Both the position numbers and the translations under genes were made by a program. A stretch of 25,008 nucleotides of DNA from Mesostigma viride (Eukaryota > Streptophyta > Mesostigmatophyceae > Mesostigmatales > Mesostigmataceae), in assembly GCA_009746045.1 (NCBI GenBank), contig RPFO01000811.1:1-25008 (forward strand), written 5' to 3'. The first letter of the stretch is position 1. Every line of letters begins with the position of its first letter. Below, piece by piece: positions 17,936-25,008 of the stretch. The notes under the pieces are model-generated. The model did no database searches, was not told the origin of the DNA, and saw only the letters and a list, made by a program, of their open reading frames with translations.

Positions 17936-18330
17936 ATGGAGGAGTCTCAGGCAACCACCCAGCCAACTACCCAGCCAGCTGCCGTTGCTGGCCAGAAGAC
18001 AAAGAAGAGGAGGGTGGCCTCAGCGCCGGCGCCTCAGGATGTCTCTGCTCAATCGGACACTGTCAAGGGGGAAGACACACCTGCCCGGGCCCACGTCATG
18101 AGTTCATCCGTTCCTGACATGAGCGTCGGGGACGTGCGGAAGTGTCTCAACCAGATCAGGAGGAAGGGTGCCTCCATTCAAACCCAGCATCTGCTCTTTA
18201 ATGACATGACAGCGGGCGACTTTGCACTGAAATATGTGCTTGGAAACAACAACTCAAAGAAGGGGGGAACAGTGTCGCTGATGAGCTGCCTGACCCCCCT
18301 ACACAGGCGGCCGTTGAGGTTGCAGAGTAA
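17936..18330 (+). CDS. Hypothetical basic protein with NLS-like motif (one frame break)
   Basis: I do not recognise this protein. I prefer the ATG at 17936 (MEESQATTQPTTQP). The frame is open back to 17798, but that stretch overlaps the VLTF3 start and holds an AT-rich ATAAATTATCC promoter-like string. After a Thr/Gln/Pro-rich start comes KTKKRRVASAP, resembling a nuclear localisation signal. A compact domain follows, MSVGDVRKCLNQIRRKGASI...DFALKYVLGNNN. The printed frame runs to 18358 with an unlikely Arg/Leu/Tyr-rich end. The alternative frame after the G6 run near 18262 gives an acidic end (SVADELPDPP...) stopping at 18330, which I prefer. About 131 residues. Confidence 0.65.
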
Positions 18331-18372
18331 TTCTTACAACTTGTATTTCATTTATTAAACAAGCAAAAGATT

Positions 18373-19025
18373 TCAACCTGAATTCATATAACTCTCAAGC
18401 ATCGTGGTGTATGATGTGCTATCCCCTCGCGGGTAATGTTTGGTGATGGTAAATATAATGTCATCACTGTCAGACTCTTCTGTCTTGGATACCATGTCCA
18501 ACACGAATCCGTGGAACATGCAAAAGGATTGGGCGTCGTTAAAGGTGAAGGCCTGGATGCTCATCTGATTCAGTCGACTCATCATCTCGTCATCTTCCAA
18601 TACGTCAGGGTCCAGGATTTTGTGCAATATACAGTCTTCCACCTTGTCATTATCCAGGCTGTAATCCCCCATTCTTGGTTCTTGTCGTCTTCCCACAGCA
18701 CTAGAGACATTCTTGAGGCAGTGTCAAGCTCCTCAAATGCGATTATATGAGTCATTGGGCGAATCAGCCCGCTCAACTTCCTGTCCCTTTCCAGAGTGTG
18801 GATCCCGAACAGACGGGGGTAGGGGCGTTGTTTTCCCACAAAAAAAACCGTCCTGTCCCAAATGCCTTTGGGCACTGGGGCGGGGTCATATTCTCCTGAT
18901 GCGAGGATGGTCGAGCGGGGTACAATTCCGGTAGTAACAAGCATTAGACTGTGTCTCTGTGCTATAATACACTCGGTAAAATTTAACCCAGCCAGTACGC
19001 GAGGGGTGTATATGAATTCATACAC
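18373..19025 (-). CDS. Hypothetical ~217-aa protein (one frame break)
   Basis: I do not recognise this protein. It starts at ATG 19025 (MYEFIYTPRVLAGLNFTECI) and reads through GIHTLERDRKLSGLIRPMTH to EDDKNQEWG. It then continues in a second frame as DYSLDNDKVEDCILHKILDP to the stop at 18373 (ending MLESYMNSG). One missing G in the G5 run near 18669 explains the change. The second half is acidic, with segment TEESDSDDIIFTITKHYPRG. It converges on the 17936 gene and its start faces the 462-bp non-coding region. Confidence 0.7.
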
Positions 19026-19037
19026 ACCCTTCCATCA

Positions 19038-19130
19038 GGCGCGGCGCCAGTATAATCCGTACGGTACATCCGTACAGGATCTGGGATTCGCCAAAAATAT
19101 TGTCAGAGATCGTCCTTCTGGCGCGGCGCC
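19038..19130. repeat. Paired GGCGCGGCGCC elements
   Basis: Identical 11-bp copies lie at 19038-19048 and 19120-19130, 82 bp apart, each ending in the palindrome GGCGCC. Both precede a short AT-containing stretch. Confidence 0.8.
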
Positions 19131-19196
19131 TGTACTTTCCGTCCGGTACCGGCGGTTACGTTCAGGTATGGGATATTTTTGACGGTTACAAGATCT

Positions 19197-19226
19197 GCCA
19201 AATCTTGCCAAATCTTGCCAAATCTT
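19197..19226. repeat. Tandem 10-bp repeat, 3 copies of GCCAAATCTT
   Basis: Three perfect copies lie head to tail. The 10-bp period equals about one helical turn, as seen in clustered protein-binding sites (iterons). Confidence 0.9.
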
Positions 19227-19487
19227 CGAACTGAAAACATCTGCAGATATTTGTCAAATATCGAGATTTCTGACGTGGCGGGCACGTCTCTTCACACTAC
19301 AGACGGTTACAGATCTTTTATCACGCCTTTTGGACGGGTGTACAAAATATCTGACTCAGCCCCCTTGGTAATGGGCCCGGAGTCAGGGGTGAAAAATTAC
19401 CCCCATCCGCCTGAGAGGTGAATGTATTGGGGCCGTGTCTTGTGAAAAGGCCTCTCTCAACTCGCCTGTCACCACAAACAGTGCAAA

Positions 19488-20726
19488 ATGGCTATGGAGA
19501 CGTCCGATGTCCTTGAATTTTTTGCTGAGTCAGGGGGATATCGGATTTATCGTCCCAAAAACTTTGTGAAAGGCGTTGAACTCCCAGGAGACATCAAGGT
19601 CGTTAACAATAAGTACGTGGATTTGTTTGATCTGGTGAAGGTGTTTTCCAACAACACCAAGACACACACCAGGTTTTCTAACAGTGCTATGGCTAAGGAG
19701 CTTGCTGCTGCTTTCCAGGAAGTGCACGGAGTCTACCCCATTTACTCTGAAGCCAGTGTCGATTTCTCCTTTGCCATCCATGCCATCAAGTGGGCAAACC
19801 CCGTGGTGGCTGTCTCACCCCTGCCAAAGAAGGACATCTTGATTGATGCAGATTTGGCCACTGCAATCGGTGAAGTGTGCACTGGCCTGCGAAGGAAAGT
19901 GGACGTGCTCTTCACCGAGTGCATCGATTTCACAAAGAAGGTTTCTGACACTTGCTCCCAGGAGTTCAAGGTTGTGGCAGAGCGCGTCGAAATTTTGAGT
20001 ACCTATCTGTCAGGCACAAGGCCCGGCACACAAGCAGTTGCTTGTCTTGCAAAGGAGAGCGCGGAGATATCGAGGGACATCTTCGTCAAGCGCATGGGTG
20101 CTTCTATGGGGACTTTGATCAGCGAGCTGTTGTTGCGCCGTGAGCTTGCCAGCAAGCAGATTCGCGAGATCTATCACAAGTACATTGACGAGCAGAAGGC
20201 CAAAGACGAGGAGCGCAATAACAAGAGGGCGCGCACGGAGAGCGAGTCTGTCCAGGCGCCCAGCGAGACACTCGCCCAGGTTGTCGCACACGCCCCGGGA
20301 GCAACTCCGCCTGCAAACGCACCGGTCGCTGAAACGCTTGCAGCCCCGTCGTACACTGCACCCGCTGCGGTCACCGCGCAAGTAGCCAACGGCGCGCAGG
20401 ACAGCGAGTCCATTTTTGCTGGATACCCCGCGTTGGAAGAATTGTACCAAGAAGTGCAGGGAGAAGAGGAGCTTACCATTCCTGATGACTTTTTTTCGCT
20501 GTATGACTGGGCCCAGTCGACCACCAATGACGACCCAGGCTGTGAGGCAAGTGTATTGCAGCCACCCCAGGATGATTTGGTGCCGTATGACCCCCTCGCT
20601 CTACCCGTGTCTGTGCATCCTGGTACATCTGCCGGACACGCGAACGAGAGCGGTGCTGCTTTATTTCCGCCCACCGTTGCCCAGTATCAGGGTTCGGTCG
20701 CGCAAGTCGCGTTTAACGTGTATTGA
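19488..20726 (+). CDS. Hypothetical 412-aa protein, possible DNA-binding regulator
   Basis: I do not recognise this protein with confidence. It is an intact frame from ATG 19488 (MAMETSDVLEFFAESGGYRI). The N-terminal ~130 residues (NNKYVDLFDLVKVF, FAIHAIKWANPVVAVS) loosely resemble the layout of KilA-N/MSV199-type viral DNA-binding domains; this is a weak visual similarity only. A long helical region follows (about 125-235), ending in the basic cluster YIDEQKAKDEERNNKRARTE, which looks like a nuclear localisation signal. The last ~170 residues are Ala/Pro-rich and acidic (EEELTIPDDFFSLYDWAQS), resembling an activation-type tail. It follows the repeat-bearing 19026-19487 region, which may control it. 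There is no frame break. Confidence 0.8.
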   Translation: MAMETSDVLEFFAESGGYRIYRPKNFVKGVELPGDIKVVNNKYVDLFDLVKVFSNNTKTHTRFSNSAMAKELAAAFQEVHGVYPIYSEASVDFSFAIHAIKWANPVVAVSPLPKKDILIDADLATAIGEVCTGLRRKVDVLFTECIDFTKKVSDTCSQEFKVVAERVEILSTYLSGTRPGTQAVACLAKESAEISRDIFVKRMGASMGTLISELLLRRELASKQIREIYHKYIDEQKAKDEERNNKRARTESESVQAPSETLAQVVAHAPGATPPANAPVAETLAAPSYTAPAAVTAQVANGAQDSESIFAGYPALEELYQEVQGEEELTIPDDFFSLYDWAQSTTNDDPGCEASVLQPPQDDLVPYDPLALPVSVHPGTSAGHANESGAALFPPTVAQYQGSVAQVAFNVY

Positions 20727-20900
20727 AGGGTTTTTGTTTGTAGCATTGCAGCATTGTGATGCGGTGACTTGTTAACGGCATCATTTTTGAATGGCACAGT
20801 GATGGACAAATTTGGTTCACATCCCTTGTTAACGTCATCCATTTTGAATGGCACTGTGATTGCCAATTTTTGGTTAACGGTATTCAATAATAATAAACCT
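20727..20900. repeat. Convergent intergenic region with 57-bp-spaced repeat
   Basis: Two imperfect ~46-bp copies start at 20771 and 20828 and share GTTAACG-CATC, TTTTGAATGGCAC and TGTGAT-type blocks, ending in TTTGGTT. A third partial GTTAACGGTATTCAATAATAATAAACC begins near 20873. It lies between two converging genes, so a transcript 3'-end function is likely; AATAAA is present near 20893. Confidence 0.75.
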
Positions 20901-21530
20901 TTAATGCAAAGTATTCATGAGTTGTTTGATTGTCGTAATCACGTGCACGTAGGCAGTAGGCATCATGAGCGTCCCAATAGGGTTGTCATTAAAGTACTCG
21001 GCGTTCACATCGTATATATGAACACCTCGAGGGGCGGACAGACAGATCATCTTAGACATTTCATCCTCCCCGATGGCACCGCGCTCGTTGTAGACAAACA
21101 CGGCTTTGGACTTGTCTTGTCTGGTATCCAACAACCCGAGTGCGCGGAGAAAAGTGGACTGTCTTGCCACGACCAGCGCACCATGATAAGGGGTCCTGGC
21201 TTCCACTGTGCCATCCACGAACGAGCCTTCCAAATGGACTGCCAACTGCTCCATGATGCGTGCTTCTTCTTGCAATAGGTCCACCGTGGTGCAAGGAGGG
21301 AGTTGGAAACCCAGGCTGTTCATGTAGGTCTTGAACCACTCCGAGGACCGCACGCGTCGAATGAGCGCATCATGCTGAGAACAGTACTCCTCCAGTGTAA
21401 TGGAGCACTCGTCCTCGGTGGGCGAATCGTCCGTCGCGAGTGACATTATGGCGGACAGGGATGGCGTGTCATTTCTCGTCTTAACTATGCCCCACACGTA
21501 TTCAGGGAGGTCGTCCGTGGTGAAAATCAT
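20901..21530 (-). CDS. Hypothetical ~209-aa protein
   Basis: I do not recognise this protein. I chose ATG 21530 (MIFTTDDLPEYVWGIVKTRN); the frame is open to 21581, but that would overlap the start of the divergent methyltransferase. Visible segments include SITLEEYCSQHDALIRRVRS, a helical LLQEEARIMEQLAVHLEGSF and a C-terminal alpha/beta part (STFLRALGLLDTRQDKSKAV). It has no nuclease, kinase or zinc motif and no membrane segment. It shares a 21-bp divergent promoter region with the methyltransferase. There is no frame break. Confidence 0.75.
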   Translation of the reverse strand: MIFTTDDLPEYVWGIVKTRNDTPSLSAIMSLATDDSPTEDECSITLEEYCSQHDALIRRVRSSEWFKTYMNSLGFQLPPCTTVDLLQEEARIMEQLAVHLEGSFVDGTVEARTPYHGALVVARQSTFLRALGLLDTRQDKSKAVFVYNERGAIGEDEMSKMICLSAPRGVHIYDVNAEYFNDNPIGTLMMPTAYVHVITTIKQLMNTLH

Positions 21531-21551
21531 TTTGTTCTGTAGTGCTATTAT

Positions 21552-22472
21552 ATGCGAGCGATGGTAGCGACTTGGAGACACATAGACCTGTTCGCCGGGT
21601 TGGGAGGGTTCTCCTTGGGATTAAAGAAGGTCCGAAACGTCCAGACCGTGATGGCCGTCGAGATGAACCCGTCCGCTTGTGATGTGTACAGGGTTCTCAA
21701 CGAGGTATCACCCGTGTGCGACAAGATAGAGAACGTGCCCGATGAGATGATCCCACAAGCTGACATCATCACGGCCGGGTTTCCGTGTCAGAGCTTTAGT
21801 AACGCGGGGCTGCGGAGGGGGATGAAAGATGTCCGTACCAAGGGCATTCGCGACATCTTTCGATTCATCCGCATCGCTGACCCCATACACGTCATCCTAG
21901 AGAACGTGCCAGCCCTAACAAAGTTTCCCGTGTTTAAAAGGATATTGCGAGAGTTGCGCAGACACGGGTATTACGTCGATCACGAGATACTGGGAGCCCA
22001 CACGCACGCAGGGCTGCGTCAGAAGAGGCGGCGTGTTTTCATCGTGGCAAGCAAGAATCCGTTGTACCTGTTTCCCCCGCCCGAGGTGTCGCGGATGGAC
22101 CCATTCGACTTCAACAAGACAGCACCGCCGGAGTATTACCTGGACCCCGGATCCAGATTGTATAGCGTGCTCAGCCACGCGGAACCTGGTCGTTTTTATC
22201 AGGCCAATTACAGTTTTGAGGCCAAAGACTCCGACGTCGCGTTCACCCAGCGCGCCGCCCAAGGCGCGAACAAGAACGCGCGACTGTATATCAGAGACCC
22301 CGTGGGGATCAGGACGCTTACCGAGAGAGAGGCGTTCAAATTGCAAGGTATCCCCACCGCGCGACTGGATAGGTTGATGCGCGAGGTCAGCATCAACAAG
22401 ATATTGAAGACAGTGGGCAACAGCGTGTCACCCAAGGTCGTTGCTGCTGTGGCGGCTTGTTTGTTGGATTGA
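21552..22472 (+). CDS. DNA (cytosine-5) methyltransferase
   Basis: It transfers a methyl group from S-adenosylmethionine to C5 of cytosine in DNA. The frame is intact, 306 residues, with the conserved motifs in order: I, DLFAGLGGFSLGL (SAM binding); IV, GFPCQSFSNAG with the catalytic Cys; VI, VILENV; VIII, GLRQKRRRVFIVA; IX, RTLTEREAFKLQGIP; X, KTVGNSVSPKVV. The size fits a single-domain Dcm/M.HhaI-type enzyme. The target-recognition part (between VIII and IX) is short. The start may be 21552 or the Met three codons on (21561). No restriction endonuclease is evident next to it. It may protect or mark viral DNA. Confidence 0.96.
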   Translation: MRAMVATWRHIDLFAGLGGFSLGLKKVRNVQTVMAVEMNPSACDVYRVLNEVSPVCDKIENVPDEMIPQADIITAGFPCQSFSNAGLRRGMKDVRTKGIRDIFRFIRIADPIHVILENVPALTKFPVFKRILRELRRHGYYVDHEILGAHTHAGLRQKRRRVFIVASKNPLYLFPPPEVSRMDPFDFNKTAPPEYYLDPGSRLYSVLSHAEPGRFYQANYSFEAKDSDVAFTQRAAQGANKNARLYIRDPVGIRTLTEREAFKLQGIPTARLDRLMREVSINKILKTVGNSVSPKVVAAVAACLLD

Positions 22473-22509
22473 TGACAAATTATATGTGTGATGATGTATA
22501 TCGACTCTT

Positions 22510-24537
22510 ATGACAGATGCATCAGCTCAGGCGATCAACGTCCTCGTCGGGTTGATCAAACAGGCTATGGATAAGCCGGAGCGCACGGACAAGGAGAAGG
22601 CGGACAAGGCGCGCCTGCTCAACGACCTGTTGACACTCCTTCGGTTGCTGAAGGCCCGTCTAGCAACTGGCGGGACGTATGGCGCGGGAGGATACGGAGG
22701 CGGAGGGGGGGAGGAACTGTCTATGTCTTATTCCCAGCCGGTAGTTCCAAGGATGGGGTCGGGGTGGCTACCTGGAACGGGCAGAATCCCGTCGCTTGGT
22801 AGCGGTGGTAGTGGCGCGACTAGCACCATACACCGCGGGCCCAAGCACGATGGGGGCGGCGACGACGATGAAGGTGGCGGTGGAGGTGGCGGGACACGAG
22901 CACCCGAAGATAGCGCAAGTAGACCACAAACGCCAAAAAAAATAAAAACAGAACCAGTCCCCCCAGTACCCCCAGTAGTGACTGAACCCCCACCCCCCCA
23001 GTTAAAGTGCCAGGACCCCCACCGCCGCCAGGACCCCCACAGCCGCCAGGACCCCCACAGCCGCCAGGACCCACACAGCCGCCAGGACCCACACAGCCGC
23101 CAGGACCCACACAGCCGCCAGGAACCCCACAGCCGCCAGGACCCACACAGCCGCCAGGACCCCCACAGCCGCCAGGACCCACACAGCCGCCAGGACCCAC
23201 ACAGCCGCCAGGACCACAGACGACTGACCCACCGAACCAGTGGTATCGAGATGATGACAAAGAAATCCGTGGTCGTATCGCGAGTATTCGATCACGACTA
23301 GAAGAGATCCGTAAAGGCGATATTACTATCGATTTTAACAATGTGGAAACGTTGTTAACAGAGCTCAACGATGTTGGCGAGGAAAGGGCTCAGCTCGTTT
23401 TCAATATTACACTTGCCACACTTTCAGATGCAATTAAGACAGAACTGAATAATGAACTCGACGAACTGCAACAACTTAATTGGGGACTGTTATCCGAGGT
23501 AGAACAGATCAAACACCAGCTATACGAGGAGGAATATAATGCGCAAAAAACTCTGCATGGGCTCAAAGATACCATAAGAAACGTGATTAATTTGTGGCAA
23601 AATATAGGATGCCGCATTGTCTATATTTAATGATTTAGATACGAAAATCAGAGAACTAGAAAACGTTTACGAACAAGGTATTTCTATTGACACAAACACG
23701 GTAAAAACTGTTATGAAGGAACTAAAGGCGTTTATAGAGTCAGACACGATCAGGGAAAGCATCAAGGAACGATCACAGGAGTTGATAAAGGAAGTGTCAG
23801 TAGAACACGAAGAATTTATCAAATTGGGTGAAGAAATTCACCTCCAGCTTGTTGATTTAAAATCAAAACGTTCCAGCGCAGGCCCAACCCCCGTAAATCC
23901 ACCGCCCGCCCCAGCCCCGCCCCGAGCCCCCGCCCCGCCCCCGCCCACGCCCGATGACGAAGAGATGATAGACGTGCCTGAGGATGACACCATTCACAAA
24001 GAGGTAGAGGATATAAAAAAGGATCCGAAACTCGAAAGAATCTTCACAAAACGGGCAAGGGAATTTGTGAATACACCACAGAAAAAAGATGCAGATGACG
24101 AAATCAAATTAGTATTAGACGCGCTTGACGGAGAAATAAACGGACAAATCAAAGGAAGGCACTACAGTCCAAATACAGGGGAATTCGGAATACATATGAA
24201 AAAATTCATGGAAGAGCTAAAAGTAAAAGGAATGACAGTACACAGCGCCCACACTACCGCAGATGGTTTATTCAACGGAGTAATCGTTAGAACCCCTGAT
24301 AATAGTTTTAAGTGGGAGGCATTTCCTTATCATGCTGGAGTGGGCGGGCGTCGGGGAACACGCAAAGTAAGAGTACCCGACCGCGCAACAGCAGGACTAG
24401 GAACTGGCACCAGTGGCGGATCTGCTGTCCGGGCTGCAGCTGTTAGTCAAGCAAAGGTGTCGATGTTTCCCACGCTCCCAAACTTCCCTTACGCCACTCA
24501 TCAACCCTTAAACATCTACTCCTACCTCTTAGACTGA
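22510..24537 (+). CDS. Long proline/glycine-rich coiled-coil protein (two frame changes)
   Basis: I do not recognise this protein. It starts at ATG 22510 (MTDASAQAINVLVGLIKQAM). Parts in order: a short helical N-terminus, a Gly-rich segment, a (PPGPTQ)n-like repeat (23010-23217), a coiled coil (KEIRGRIASIRSRLEEIRKG and following), a second coiled coil (DLDTKIRELENVYEQGISID), a Pro/Ala linker, an acidic patch (DDEEMIDVPEDD) and a C-terminal domain ending LNIYSYLLD. The first frame change is one missing base in the C7 run near 22993-22999. The second, near 23605, has the opposite sign (one extra base). It could instead mark a real end at 23629 with a separate downstream gene. The joined length is about 675 residues. 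The 3' half is A-rich compared with neighbouring genes. A virion fibre or tether role is a guess. Confidence 0.75.
23010..23217. repeat. 18-bp tandem repeat, 11 copies plus a partial
   Basis: The unit is CCAGGACCC(C/A)CACAGCCG, with starts every 18 bp from 23010. It encodes the hexapeptide PPGPTQ/PPGPPQ, so Gly falls at every sixth residue rather than every third as in true collagen. Copies vary at one or two positions. Confidence 0.95.
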
Positions 24538-24596
24538 GCCACCGCGATGGAAAACGGAAAAAGGGGATGAAAAGGTCTTTTATTCATCATTTAACA
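24538..24596. other. Short convergent intergenic region
   Basis: 59 bp lie between two converging stops. They contain a purine-rich GGAAAACGGAAAAAGGGG stretch followed by TCTTTTATTCATC. No clear hairpin. Confidence 0.4.
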
Positions 24597-25008
24597 TCAC
24601 GCCCATGGATTGCTGTACAGTAGCTGCAGCGCGCGGGCCACGGGGGGCGACATGCTCATAGAGTGCAAGGTGTGCATCACGCGGTCACGGTACATCGCGC
24701 CCGTCTCCCCATTCCACGTGTCTCGGATAGAGTGCATGACCGCGTACACCGCCGGGGGAGCTGGTGACTCATCCCATCCACAAGGCACCGCACGGCTTGC
24801 TGAAAAGGATCCACCGTCTCTACGGGATGGCATGCGTGTAAACGACAGCTGGCAGTGAGGGGGGTGGGTCTTGTGCAGATGTCTTGCTGGATGATGGAGT
24901 GGGCGGCTGATTTTCCTTGTCGCTGCCTAGCTTGACCTGCTCGAGACTGTTGCGCAAGTACGCGAGCTCTGTCTCCAACTTTGCGCACTTGTCTTCCTTG
25001 ATGGCCAG
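24597..25008 (-). CDS. Hypothetical protein, partial at right edge (two frame breaks)
   Basis: I do not recognise this protein. It enters from the right edge with a coiled-coil-like piece (LAIKEDKCAKLETELAYLRN). A Pro/Ser-rich linker follows, then VETVDPFQQAVRCLVDG in a second frame, then DESPAPPAVYAVMHSIRDTW and a helical end HTLHSMSMSPPVARALQLLY in a third, stopping at 24597. Both switches are one missing base: in the CCC near 24829 and the GGG near 24775. The start lies outside the window. The heptad-like LxxELxxLRN suggests oligomerisation. Confidence 0.65.

Larger units (their letters stand above)
19026..19487. promoter_or_regulatory. 462-bp non-coding region with several short repeats
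   Basis: This lies between two divergent genes, the longest gene-free stretch outside the retrotransposon. I see no convincing gene. It holds GGCGCGGCGCC twice (19038-19048, 19120-19130), ATCCGTAC twice (near 19055 and 19068), a tandem 3x GCCAAATCTT (19197-19226) and GACGGTTACA(A)GATCT twice (19181, 19302). Promoters for both flanking genes must be here; an origin or other control role is possible. Confidence 0.65.

Noticed and set aside
19103-19421. Short ORFs in the 19026-19487 gap
   Set aside because: They are about 60-80 codons, span the tandem repeats and show no protein-like pattern.
23010-23217. CRISPR-like array
   Set aside because: The 18-bp units are contiguous with no spacers and are in frame within a coding sequence.
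22820-23368. Minus-strand Gly/Val-rich ORFs
   Set aside because: They are antisense shadows of the 18-bp repeat in the proline-rich gene.
1-25008. tRNA or rRNA genes
   Set aside because: I saw no cloverleaf-like or rRNA-like sequence, although a covariance-model scan was not possible.

Overview
The window is a gene-dense, intron-poor piece of a nucleocytoplasmic large DNA virus (giant virus, NCLDV), either a virus genome or a viral region integrated in a protist or algal chromosome. The evidence is a set of NCLDV hallmark genes: two double-jelly-roll major capsid proteins (MCPs), a PCNA sliding clamp and a VLTF3-type late transcription factor. A KilA-N protein, a LysM protein, a C5-cytosine DNA methyltransferase and several unrecognised small proteins accompany them. 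I cannot name the family or host.

Layout. 1-2002 (minus strand): an unrecognised protein running off the left edge, then a KilA-N protein with a nuclease-like C-terminus. 2039-12159 (minus): one MCP gene split by an 8,505-bp LTR retrotransposon at 3179-11683. The element has 455-bp LTRs differing at one base and a 5-bp target duplication (TTGGT). It carries gag, zinc knuckles, integrase, an aspartic-protease-like domain, copia-type reverse transcriptase and RNase H. 12259-13900 (plus): a second MCP, head-to-head with the first. 13906-16125: a LysM protein, two small unknowns and PCNA. 16217-19025: a small unknown, VLTF3, a divergently placed basic protein and another unknown. 19026-19487: a repeat-containing non-coding stretch. 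19488-22472: a 412-aa protein with a nuclear-protein look, an unknown protein and the methyltransferase. 22510-24537: a long proline/glycine-rich coiled-coil protein. 24597-25008: a partial gene running off the right edge.

Two points dominate. First, the retrotransposon inserted recently and cleanly into a capsid gene. Its pol order (gag-IN-PR-RT-RH) and its LTR ends (AG...CT rather than TG...CA) are both unusual. Second, at least nine viral genes and the retroelement polyprotein are broken by single-base frame changes. By my count 21 of 22 have the same sign (one base missing), most can be placed in a short homopolymer, and there are almost no in-frame nonsense changes. This points to uncorrected deletion errors in the sequence more than to gene decay. 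I therefore annotate those genes across their frame breaks as single loci.

Functionally, the viral genes cover virion structure (MCPs, possibly the coiled-coil and LysM proteins), DNA replication (PCNA), late transcription (VLTF3), DNA modification (methyltransferase) and probable DNA-binding regulators (the KilA-N protein and possibly the 412-aa protein).
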